A stretch of 64,000 bases of DNA, taken from assembly GCA_035079385.1 (NCBI GenBank), contig JAVHKY010000010.1:3906001-3970000 (forward strand). Direction: 5' to 3'. Shown here piece by piece: positions 38,601-49,392 of this stretch. This stretch comes from Aspidiotus rigidus (taxonomy: Eukaryota > Arthropoda > Insecta > Hemiptera > Diaspididae). The notes below the pieces were generated by a model. The model had not been told where the DNA came from, ran no database searches, and saw nothing but the letters and a program-made list of their open reading frames with translations. The position numbers and the translations under genes are program-made. The first letter of the stretch is position 1. The number at the start of each line of letters is the position of its first letter.

Positions 38601-40060
38601 AATAAGCCGCAAGTAAAAAAAAACCGAAGTTTGTCTTCACAAATTAATATCTTTCATAAAGGTGGAAATGAACCTCCAGTTCCTTATGTACGACTTAAAT
38701 CTGAAAAATGATCAATTTGTGATCATTCCTTATGGGAAATTGCGGGTGAAACAAAAGTAAGCAAAGGATGAAGGAAATTCAGCAAGCAGGTTGCACACTT
38801 ATTCCGTACATTTTTCAACGGATTTGACAACGGCGACGTCCAGATAAATACGCCTATTTTAGGCAGTCTCTCTTTGCTATACGAGGTGAACTTTTTTATG
38901 TATATACTTCTGGAAGTACATAAAAAAGAGGATTCCTTGACAAATCGAATAGAAACATATTTTCTCGGCCAGTATTGTAAGGATGTGTGCTGTAAGGATA
39001 TACAGACTCGTATAAAAAATAGAGGTACTTTTAGATAAACACTACCTATAATTTCGTCCATAAGAAAGGAATAACTTATAGGGACTGATATTTCAAGACT
39101 TAGGAAATAATAAAGAAAAAGAAGGAATAGTGATGGTAGATATTTTGTGATTATTTACGTAGTTCGACAAAACACGCCGATAAAAAATTGAAAATGATTC
39201 TCATCCTCATCGCGTGACTCATATCTCGAGTAGAAACGCGTACTTGCGTCTCAATAGTCCGTTTGTTTTTAAAGCGACGCAGATATTTTTGAACGTTGCA
39301 CCAAAACACATTGCTCAACTTTCATCCAATGTCCCAAGGTCAACTACGTGCATGGCAAACGTGTTTTCAAGATTTGTCTGATATTTTTAATAATTTTGAG
39401 TGATACTCGAATTTTAACTAAATGATATACGTGGTCAGAGATTTTGGTAAAATAAATAGAACAAAAGTTGAATGAGGTTGGGAGCTTCCTCAACCACTCA
39501 AATAACTTAGTACTCATTTATATTCATCTAAATTGGTTTTCCTTTCCTTGCTTGTTTCAGAAATCGTTCCAGATGCCATAAAAACCGAGTGTGCCAAGTG
39601 CGATGAAAAGCAGAAAACCACTTCGATCAAAGTGATGAAACATTTAAACAGACATCATCCGGATTTGCTCGAAAAACTGATGAAGAAATTCGACCCCAAG
39701 GGCGAGCACGAGAAGAAATTACGCGAACAAATCCGTAAGGCGGAAGCAGCCGCCACCGCTGCACCACCCAGCAGCTCAACCCCCCCTCAGGCACCGACGG
39801 TAGCAAAAGTTGAAACTACCAACAAACCGATCACTAAATTGGAAACCAAAAGTGAAGCGAAACCAGCAGTAGCCGTCCCAACAGCAGCTCCCGCACCAAG
39901 CAAAACAGAGGTTAAAACAGACTCGAAACCAACAGCCGCTCCAGCTAAAACTGAAATTAAACCGGAAACGATCACTAAATTAGAAGCTAGACCAGTTGCA
40001 GCATCTGCGGCCAAGCCCAAGCCCAAACCCGTTGAAACCAAAAAGCCTGAATCACATTGA
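25630..40060 (+). CDS. Chemosensory protein (OS-D/CSP family) with long C-terminal tail; 2 exons
   Basis: Coding exons are 25630-25846 and 39561-40060. The join (GCTA|GTAAGT ... TTTCAG|AAATC) gives 238 residues and completes a lysine codon after its first base, the conserved intron site of insect CSP genes. CSPs are small secreted, all-helical carriers of hydrophobic ligands in sensory and other tissues. Seen here: a signal peptide of about 20 residues (MKQVLCVTLIAMV...), the motif RYTSKYNNFD, then Cys57-X6-Cys64-X18-Cys83-X2-Cys86, the exact CSP spacing that forms two small disulfide loops, and a core ending near residue 132. Most CSPs stop at 110-130 residues. This one continues for about 105 residues rich in Lys, Ala, Pro, Thr and Glu, with imperfect repeats of the KTEVKTDSKP type. 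The ATG follows GGTGAAG; the first exon's frame upstream is not coding. Confidence 0.93.
27361..27535. mobile_element. Probable MITE with GCGGATC-type ends
   Basis: The left end AGGCGCGGATCTA and the inverse of the right end (TGGATCCGCTCCT) match at 11 of 13 positions. The core contains G-, C- and A-rich runs. The flanking octamers are only partly alike, so the limits and superfamily are uncertain. Confidence 0.4.
31413..31692. repeat. Array of the ~48-bp inner unit of the TIR family
   Basis: About six degenerate copies in a row of a unit made of GAGGGGGACTTGGAAAAATT, then TCGAC-CTC-AGCTATATAT and GATAG. This is the same unit, in the opposite orientation, as found inside the element at 10867-12434. 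Confidence 0.8.
31929..33424. mobile_element. Nested copies of the AGGGAACCTGTTC TIR family
   Basis: A left-type end lies near 31929 (AGAGAACCTTTTCTATAGG) and a right-type end at 33424 (CCATAGAACAGGTTTCCT). Between them a second copy runs from 32748 (AGGGAACCTGTTTTATG) to 33284 (CATAAAACAGGTTACCT). Inner units (AAGTCCCTCC, ATATAGCTC) and GGACGGCGGACGGCAAATTT sequence precede the right ends. (AAAT)n runs fill part of the outer copy. End-to-end pairing of nested copies is inferred. Confidence 0.55.
33471..33691 (-). other. Exon-like open frame, unknown protein (possible gene fragment)
   Basis: On the minus strand this 221-base segment is preceded by GATTTTTTAG, followed by AACGAG|GTGAGA, and open throughout (73 codons; an ATG at 33690). 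The predicted peptide includes VPRRAASLGDVYSWSIVALE and a phenylalanine-rich part with FFIERNRGFFNF. It is more GC-rich and more protein-like than surrounding intron sequence, and a TIR-family end lies 46 bp beyond its donor. I do not recognise the protein. It may be an exon captured by a transposon or a remnant of a gene on the opposite strand. Confidence 0.3.
36543..36910. mobile_element. hAT-type MITE (368 bp) with perfect 8-bp target duplication
   Basis: The ends CAAGAGTGGTAAGC and GCTTACCACCCTTG are 14-bp inverted repeats with one mismatch. GTACTTTA flanks both sides (36535-36542 and 36911-36918). The inside is built of many TAAGC/GCTTA words and AAGCGAAACAATTTTTCATT repeats. No coding capacity. 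Confidence 0.85.
36998..37083. repeat. Palindromic mini-element, copy B
   Basis: The left arm AATTGGAAGACCTTTGTGTG continues as AAAAGGGCGTCCG and pairs with the right arm CGCACGCCCTTTTGACAGAA, then AGGTCTTCAATT, around a ~22-base loop containing CCCATAAGAAATACATTGAG. It is almost a complete hairpin of about 86 bp. Confidence 0.8.
38120..38204. repeat. Palindromic mini-element, copy C (inverted loop)
   Basis: Arms AATTAAGGACGTATCTGGCA and TGCCAGAACCTTCCTCAATT, then AAAGGGCCTC/GAGGCCCTT, surround a loop containing CACAATGTATTTCTTATGAG. This loop is the inverse of that in copies A and B. Confidence 0.75.
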
Positions 40061-40299
40061 GACCTTCTTTCTCAATTTTTAAATTGTAAATTATTTTAAT
40101 TTTTTGAAATTATTTGTTGTACAAATGACGGTAGATATTTAGAGTCTTTTTCTTTGTTTTTTTTCCCCTGTTTCAAACCATTATTGCTGATGATTTAGGA
40201 GCATTCCTTTTTTTTTTTTATTATTTTGCTTTTTTCGATTGTGTTTTTCTTTTTGTTTTTTAAATTATTATTTTTTATTCTGTATTATATTTAATTTGA

Positions 40300-40305
40300 A
40301 ATAAA
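40300..40305 (+). terminator. Poly(A) signal of the chemosensory-protein gene
   Basis: AATAAA, 240 bp after the stop codon, in an AT-rich 3' UTR. It is the first canonical signal downstream. Confidence 0.6.
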
Positions 40306-43300
40306 TTTTCAAAGTGATGGAATTATTCTTCAGGAGGTGAGCAGAGAAGACATATTTTTCTGAATTTTATGAACAGACACCGTCTAGATGAGTTTTCTTT
40401 TTCCCATTTTACGTTTCCAGAGCATTAAGAGTTACTCGACCACTAGGACGAGCTCATTACCAATGAGGTCACTATAATGGATAGAGAGCGTATTTGAGAA
40501 AAAACGGCAAATTCGTCCATTTTTTACTCTTTTTTTTATTCCTCCTCAAGATAGAGAGTAAATGTTGAATACGGAACACTGTATGGTGAAATTCAGCGGT
40601 AAATAATGAAAAATGTAGGTACGCATTTTGTAAGTACACAGAATTAAATTGAAAAAAACAGACTAAAAAAATTTTGCACGAAGTTAGATCGTTCCTCGAG
40701 ATGGGAGTATGTCGTACGCAATGAAAGAGCCCATAAGTGAAAATAAATAATAAAATGTGCGATTAATAATTAAACACTCGATGTAAAGAAGAACGCTTGG
40801 TGCATGAAACGAATCTGTCAGACATATGTCGTGTATTCTTCAAGAGACGATTTAATATTGGTGACATTGTCATCAAGCGTCTGTGTGGTGGGTAGTTTTG
40901 GAGGAGAAATAATTGTTTGGGACCAAGTAAGATGATGGAATATCATCTGAAGAGAAAAATGAAAGTTGATTGCGTACCTATGAATAGTGATCATCAGACT
41001 TGTCCTTTATGCTCAGGATAAAATGCTTTTCATAGCGTTTCAAGATTTTTAAAGAGCGTTCGTTTCATACACGTATCCATGTGAATAACCTTAACTCGAT
41101 ACGATCAATTCCTATACTCAGATAGACAGAGAATGTAGCCACACGAATGAGGTAAATATATGCACCAAAAGCGCAACACACTTACAGCTATGAAATAATA
41201 AATATTTTGATAACAAGAATTTTATTTTCGTATATATAACTTGGACGATTCAATAAAAACAATCTTAACAAAAATAATATTCTCCACACATGATTCATAC
41301 CATACCTAATTTTTAAAAAAATTAAATCTGTCAAAAATATATTTAAAATCAATAGTGCCCAAATTAAAGTATCATTGAATATTAATAGAAATCAACATCA
41401 ATTTGAGCTCGAAAAGTAATAAAAATATAAAAAGATAAAAAGATAACCTTTCCACATCTCATTAACGCCGTACATGAAAAAAGTTTTAGTTATGTAAAAT
41501 GATTATTCGAAATTCATTGTTCTAAGATAGGTACCTAGATCTATGGAAAACTTGCACCTATCCATAAGTGATAAGACTTTTCAACATATTTTCTGATTCT
41601 TCAATTGAATTCTAACGCTATTGGCTACGCTTTATTTTAAAAATATCAGCGACATGGTTGGTATCGAGATAGATGGTATGAATACTATACCCTAAACCAC
41701 TTGAACATTTGTTCCACATTTTCATTAGGTAATTTACAATTTGAAGAACCGTAATAGGCTAACTACATTATTTATTTGAATTTCAACCGAATGAGGTGAG
41801 ACAAATAAGAGATTCAATTTAGGAACCTATTTTGTATAGTTATTTTTTATCAGTTTATCACATTTATAGACTGTATACCAAGGATTCGTCCTTTTTTCCC
41901 CGTGTCAAAATGCAAAGAAAAAACTAGCCTACCTGACACATACGTGTATAGGTATTTCAATTTTTAATCTTTTTGAATCACGAACTTTCAATAAAATTTG
42001 ATCTTTTCACGCAAGAATTTTTGAAGACAGAGGGATACCATGAAATTGCAACATTTCATTGTTTATTCCAACAAACTTGAAAATTTTTCATTCTCACTTC
42101 GTAGGTGAAAAACCTGGATGATTGGTTATTCAGTAGATACCTATGATATATTGAGAATTTGGACTTTGCAAATTGCAACACAGAGGGCAGCGAAGTAGGA
42201 TTTTGAATTAATTTCCTTGTAACTTGACTTAACTTTCTCTAAATTGCTTGGATTCAAACGGAATTTTTTCTACAATATTGACGTATATCCAAACTCGACC
42301 CAAAAACACCAATATTGGAAGAGAGGATGCTTGTATCAGGAAAGTAGTATGATGATAATGATATTGGATTTCTCATCGAAAAATCGTGTTAGTAAAGCAT
42401 AACTACATCTCAGGTAGCCGTATTAATCTTATTTTAAGAAAATGGAACTTCTCCCCAATCGTCGATTTGGATATACGTCAATCCAACTTTGTACGGCAGA
42501 TTTGTAAGCGATTTATTACGATTATCGAGCCAACCATAATATCAATTTCCATAAGAATACACAGGGTACCTACTATTCAATCACAAACAGATATTCAAAA
42601 ACGTGATGTTCCTTATGTATTAGAGATCTCTATTTTTTAGAATCTAAAAGTTCTGCGGAATTTAAAATAACATGAAACTTCGATTGCTAACGCTCGTACT
42701 TCTTGTTTTTGAATGCTTGAAGTGAATGATCCAAACGTTCCCTGTGTATTCTAATGGCATTCTAAAATGACTGCCCCAAAGCCAGCAGCAGAGAACAAGC
42801 ATTCAACCGAAATCGAAAATGTTGACGTCACAGGGAATCGGTCTATTTTGAAATTGATTATTTTTCCATTCGGAGTGCTGGTAGCGATCGCGCCCTACTG
42901 TCGACTCTCTTATAGACGTGACTATGTACAATTTCCCATTTAACTACGTGTTAACCGTGGTGTTAACTAATCTCAAAATATCTTGGGAACGGAAGCTTTA
43001 ATTAAAAAATTGAAAAGAATAAATTTGATTAGCCTTTAAATTAATATTGTCTTTCAAATGAGACCATTTTCATCTTGGTCTGATTGTCTGAAGACTTCCG
43101 GAAAATGATCAAGTTCTTTTTTTCCACACCATTGAAATTGTAGAGCGCGACTCTTTCGCGCTTGCACTCCGAATCACTTGGTCCCATACATTCGACCGAT
43201 TGTAGTTTTAATTACCGACGAAACATAAGCCATTGTGCCTCCTTTATATCTTCTATATTTCTTGAAAGTTGAGGTCAGGGTCTTTCGCTAAAACTTTCTT

Positions 43301-46300
43301 CGGGGAGTAGGTAGGTGATTATGAAGTCATCGCCCTCAACACCTGATATTTTGGATTTAGAGATGTTCATAAAATTCTTACTCACATACTTGAGTTCAGT
43401 TAAGGACATCAAAGTTATACGTTTCTCGAATGTAGGTATATGATTTGATCCTGGTACGTCAGGTTTGCATTCTGGTCGTTCAGCTGGTTGGCCGTTATCG
43501 AAATTAGAACCTTTTGCGGATGTTGTCTAATCCTTGGCTGTAGCGAAGTTTTTCGAAGTAAACGCTGGTCGAAAACGTTTGTAATTCCTCCGCGAAATCG
43601 TCTCCATGGCATACGTGCGACGATTACCGGTACTCAAGCTATACAGAGATCCCTATTTAAATTTAAAGAATATTCTCAAGAGTTTAACACAATCACGATG
43701 TACTTATTGGTGGTATACGCCTGAAACAGACTCGAGGAATGTGCGCATGATTTTACATGGCTCTGAAAACAGACTCAGATTCATCTTAATGCGAGCTGTA
43801 GGTCGATTACATTTTACAAAGATAATTACGAAATCACAAATAATGATAAACAAAGTAATGAATACGTGATAGATTTAGGTATTTAACGTTCGAGATTTTC
43901 TTCTAAATGGAAAATTGAGGAAATATGAGTACGTGTTCTGGGCTGTTGGATAGAAATTTTCATGCGTGTAGAAAATGATGAAAATCTTGGAAAAAAGTGT
44001 AGCCGTCTAGCAGAAAAAAAAAAAAAGAAAAGAAAAGCATCCTCCTTCCACTAATTAAAAATTTACCATCGTTGAAGAGAATTAATTTTTTCTATTCGTT
44101 AATAAAGTAGCTCGTTGCATGGGACTTACAAAATTTCCAATCTTGTGATACCTACTTACTATCTCCAGAAACGTTGTCAATTTTTGTAACTTTAACTGAT
44201 GTATCAAGTATCTTTCCGTTTAGGAACAATTTTGTATCTGGACTCATTATAGGAACTCCAAATTGGGGTACACCAACGTCGATCGTGTACACTATAAGAA
44301 ATATACGTACTTACTCAAGAATAAAGAGACTTGAAGAACGTGAAATTTGCTACACCTTTGTGACTCGTGACAGTTCACCCAAAATTTTTAAAAAGAGTTT
44401 CAATAAGCCGAAAATTGAACGTACCAGTCGGTAAGAAAAATTTTCTTCTTCGACTTTACCGCGGAGAAAACGTTTTGTAGGCCTGCTACAAGACGAACAT
44501 ATGATGGAGGGGGACTTGGAAAAATTCTCGGGACAGCGGGTTTCCCGCTGCCATTGCAGTCTTGCAGTGGCATCTAATTTTTTATTTTCATTGAGTGGTG
44601 TAAGGTGAGTGTAGGGTACATGAATCGCGAAAAATATTTTTCAGTACTTGAAGGTTTCTTGCATCTTCGATTTATTATTCAAATTTGTTAAAAAATTTCG
44701 ACCACTCCTTTTGTTTTTTCGTCGGTAATTACAGGGAATATTTTCAATAGTCCATGAATTCAGTCCACGGTTTCTCTTCTCCTGTCAAGATCTAAAACCC
44801 AAAGATCTAAAGCTTTTTTTCTTAGCAAGGTTTAGTGCTCAAATGATTTGAATTTTTTTCTGTTAAGATCTACAGATGAAAAGATTCGAATCTTTTCGCT
44901 CTAGTCAGATTTGGAATTCAATTTTTTTCATTCCATGTTCTTTAAAATTGATTACTTATTTGTGAAGGAAAGTTTTTAAAATGAAAATAACAATGTATTA
45001 TTATTAATGTGAAATAGGTCAAATATTCTTTTTTTTTCTAATTTTTCAACGGTTTCTTTTGTAAGTGTTAATTTTTCGGACGAAAGTTTTTATTTTTTAC
45101 GATATTTTTGTTTTTTCGTTCGAAGTATTTTTTTAATATTGATTTTTTTATTGAAATTATTCTTAACCGCTTACTCGTAAAGTTTTTGTTTTTTCTTGAT
45201 TTGTTTTTCTTATTTATTTCATTTAACGAGCTTTTAGCTGCTCAAAGGGCTATTCGCTCGAATTTTACAAGATTGTAGATTTAATTAGTTATGTATGAAT
45301 CTAAAGTAAAGTAAAAAACGGGTTATTGTTATTCTAATCATAATTCAATATAATTAAAAAGAAAATTTTGGTTATCTTTTTGACTTTTTATTTCGTGCGA
45401 AAAAATCTCACCCACAATAAACCCCACCACATAACTCATCTTCTTACCGTGATGCTTTGCCCAATAAGACTTTTTCCCTTTTTTAGCACAATTCTGCTGC
45501 AAAAATTATTGCCGTAAATCAAACAGAACTCAATGCACGTTCTTTTAACACAAAGTCAGACTGCCCATAGTGCAAATCATAACACTCGTTGAAGTTGTAA
45601 TTGAAAAAAAAAAAAAAAAAAAAAAAGGGTTTATTATTTTATTCGATATTTTCGTTCATAAGTTTAATTCTTATCATTTTTCAGCGAGATAGGTATTGAT
45701 ATTTTCTTAGAGAGCTTATAGTGTTCTAGTTATAGGTATCTATTGATGAAAAATATTCAGCTTATTAAAATAATAATTTTTTTTTTTTTTTTTACTTTTT
45801 CTCTTTTGAAAGACTTTTCTAATTCACCAACATTTCTTTCTTTTCTGAAATTCTGCACAACTTATTATCACCTATCAACAAATCACCGGTAGGGTAACAC
45901 CTCAAGAAAAATAAATCATTCAAACATACTCAGCTTAATAGAAGAGAATCATCAAAGAAATAATAATCAACAATACAGTATTCTTAATTACTTGTATTTC
46001 CTAATACTGCCACCGGACTATGCTCAAAATTACGTATATTTAATGCCTACAAAAATTTCATATTATTTTGCCGATGGGAAAATTACAAATTTAGTAGTAT
46101 TTTGAATGCTACCTTCCGGCCCAGTATTGGCATTGGGAATTCCCAACTCCCGTTTCCGGGAATTTGATTTTTGTTCCCAGTTCATCTTGGCCGGGGATTT
46201 TCAATTTTCGGGAATTTCAATTTTTTTTTTTATCAATTGATCTCTGGTACTTTTGTCTTTGCATTTTGCATACTGTATTGATGAAAAACTGATAAAATAG

Positions 46301-49300
46301 AAAAAAAAAAAAAAAGAAAAAAAAAGAAGAACTGAGAAATCAATTTGATGTCTCAGAGTCGGTAAACAATGAAAAAGAAACCTGGTGTTGGTGCCCTCAT
46401 GTGTGTTTGGACATGAAACATCATAAAAGTAGCTCTAGTAAGTGAACAAAAACAACTTTTCTACTACTGTATGTTTTTTTTTCTCTTCTTCCCGCATCCC
46501 GGAGATCATGATCCATTATCATCAAAAAAGTTCAACAATGGTCCAAAGATGATGTATTTAACGCGTAGAATCTAAATTGCAGATGATTTCCAGTCGGGAT
46601 TCCCGTTTCCGTTTATTAAAAATTCCAAGTCAAAAGTGTTCCGGCTTAGCTTCCCTACGAGCATCATTCTTTTCATTCCAACAAGTTTTAGGAGGGCAGG
46701 GGCTGTGACTTATTTCAGGGATTCGGAAAAATGTTGGCTTCGAGCTTTACATATGAGAAGATCCCGATAAAAGATTTTTTTAAATCGGAGTCGAATTTTG
46801 AGCTGTGAATCGTACGAGATTCAAGTTAGGACGTGATCTAGAACAAAAATCATAAGTTTTTAAAGAAGTTTCAAAGGGAACATTATTTTAGGTCAAGAAA
46901 ATCTATCATATAAAAGAACCCCCTGCTAGAATACCTATTTTGAAGATCAGATATCTCGGAACCTAGTCACAATTTTCAAACTCTAGAAAGAAGATAAACT
47001 ACGATAACACTTCCAACCATTCTCAATATACTGTAATTTTTTTATCGGGAGATCCATAACACTGAAATACAGTAGTAGTTCTATTTCTATTACATAATTT
47101 TAGCCGTATTGAAAGCTATATTCAACGGGAGAAGACAACATAACAATAGGTTTTATGAAGACAAAATCAGTTATGTGTATATTAATTCAGAAAGAAAAAT
47201 ACAGCGCATACATTGGCATCACTGCGGCCTCCTTTTTTCACAAAATAATTTTACAGAACTCCTTCATGTGCACAAAGTGTGTAGGAAGGAAAAATAATCA
47301 ACAAAAGAAAAAAAGCTCTATTTTTCTTTCCTAGAAGATCTGCTGTAAGCTCATATCATGGACAAATGATTAGCATTGAACCTAAACAGCAAGACACGAG
47401 AAATTGAAAAAAAAAAAAATAATAATAATAGATAAATAGATAACAAATTTCTTTACAATACAGTATAATATCTAGTTAAATGATTGTTCGTAAGATCGAT
47501 AATTGTAACTCGATAACGAGGTTCTAGTAAACGAATCTTTGTCAGCAGCTCATTCGTATGATATGCATGTTGCTTTTATCTCAAGATCCAGTAGATCACA
47601 ACTTTCATAATATCAGTATTTTTCCCACCAGGATATTTTTCAAGCTCCTCGTAGAATGATTTTTTTTTTAAAAAAGTCATTACTCACGAACATATAATGA
47701 AAGGGAATATTGCAGATGAACGAAAGTGTGAACCGGTAAATTCAAATTATACACGTTTGATTCTTATTTTTTTCACTCTTATATTTTCAAACTTAGGTAC
47801 AACGTTGACATAATTTCTATAAACTATACAGACTATATTTTTTCTTCCATACGAAAAAAAAAAAAAAAAAAAAATGAATAAAAGAAGCATCGCAATGTAT
47901 AAATACAGCTCATAACCAGATATATAACTATCATGGCATCCAAGAATCAATGGTCAGCTATTTTTGCGTCTATTTTTCTTTTATTGGTCGAAAGATACGT
48001 TAAAATTTTTTGGTTTCAATCCAAGAGACGATGAGAAGAAAAGGGGAGAAATGCGGTGCAATTTACAAAAAGAAAGAATAAAGAGCTTTATGAATCAGTA
48101 AAAAATAAATATAAAATAAGAATGGTAAATTAAGAAAAAGAAAGGACAATACCGTTCCAAAAGACTCGTCACACTTCCAGATTGGTTTTGGAAACGTTCT
48201 GTCCATTTTGGAAAGATGAATTCACACGAGCATAAAGAATATTATTGGTAATATGTACTCCCTGGCTTCATTATGGTGTATCTACAACCAAGGTACTTGC
48301 AACGCAAAAATTATCTTCTTTCCGACAGATTTAGTCGCGTAACAACGAATCAATCCGTACAAGTGTATGTTTAAGTTTACAAAAGTATGTACTCATATTG
48401 AATAGAATTGTTAAGGTTTTCTAGAGAACAGAAAAGTAGTATTTAACAAGACAGTACAAGAAAGAAAAAAAAAAACGAAAAAAAACATTTGTCACACTAC
48501 CCTAATCATCGCCGTGGTCTTCTCAACCATCACACATGTACATGTACAATTTTTTTTCTCCTAGACAAGTGTACTTATATCCTTCCATCGAACAAAATCA
48601 ATTATTACGTGAAAGAGTAAAAAATACATCATTATCCCAAATTATAAAAAGGTAATCGATTTCCCAAAAAGAAATAGCAAAAGTAAACTATTTACAAATT
48701 TTGTTTCATAGAATGACTAATAAATGTTATAATGAGAGAAAAAAAAAAAAAAAATATTGTACAAGAATCGCTACATGACTATAAAAATTTTGATAAGAAA
48801 AATACGGTACAATAGAAAGCAAAATCCAATCTTAACTGATGTCTCATATTACATACTAAAAAATTATAGGTAAAAATAGTGTACAATTTTCTTTTCCTCT
48901 ATAAAAATCGACTAAAATTAAAAAATCAGGATTCGAGAAAAAAAAAATTAAATAAAATGCCATTTGCGATATAAAGAAGACGAGATACGAAACCGGCGAT
49001 GAAATCCTAGTCGTTAATATTAATTAATATTATTATTATTATTATTATTATTAGCCAATTGTCGCGGTAAAGACGTACCCATCATCAACGCGACATCCTC
49101 GATCTTTAATCTATTTCCTTCTTCTTACAAAAAAATCCCCCACTTACTCGATAAGAGTTTGAATTTTCAAGAGAGAAAAAAAAAAAAAAAATTATATAAA
49201 TAGAAAAATACATACATGTTCTCTTGTCAAATACAAAGAGAAAAAGGAAAAAAGAAACAATGTAGCAGATAAATAATTAAAGGAATTTTATAAATATGGA

Positions 49301-49392
49301 AAAAAAAAAAAAAAAAAACAGATTACAACGTACCTAACATTTTCAAAAATATTTTACAACGACGAGTAATTTCGTGCACATATTATAGACGG
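40306..49392. other. Intergenic stretch, no gene recognised
   Basis: About 9 kb of AT-rich sequence. Noticed inside: a diverged relative of the foldback family near 44775-44925 (repeated AAGATCTA words), one inner TIR-family unit near 44500-44525, many poly-A/T runs and an (ATT)n run at about 49020-49053. Part of the last 1-2 kb may be 3' UTR of the minus-strand gene that ends at 49393. I found no exon, tRNA or rRNA here. Confidence 0.5.

Larger units (their letters stand above)
25847..39560 (+). other. 13.7-kb intron of the chemosensory-protein gene
   Basis: Bounded by GTAAGT at 25847 and TTTCAG at 39560. Most of its bulk is repeats: TIR-family fragments (27043, 30840-31000, 31413-31692, 31929-33424), MITEs (27361, 36543, 36998, 38120), (AAAT)n runs (about 32237-32345 and 32603-32662) and a C13A16 run at 27409-27439. 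The stretches 25847-27000, 28100-30800, 33900-36500 and 37100-39560 hold nothing else I can name, apart from the exon-like frame at 33471-33691. No second gene nested in it is supported. Confidence 0.8.

Noticed and set aside
39787..40041. Open frame of 84 codons on the minus strand
   Set aside because: It lies exactly opposite the repetitive tail of the chemosensory protein and is rich in Ala/Val/Leu as expected for the complement of Lys/Ala/Thr codons.
42878..43180. Inverted words ATTCGGAGTGC / GCACTCCGAAT as element ends
   Set aside because: Only about 11 bp match well and no target duplication was found.
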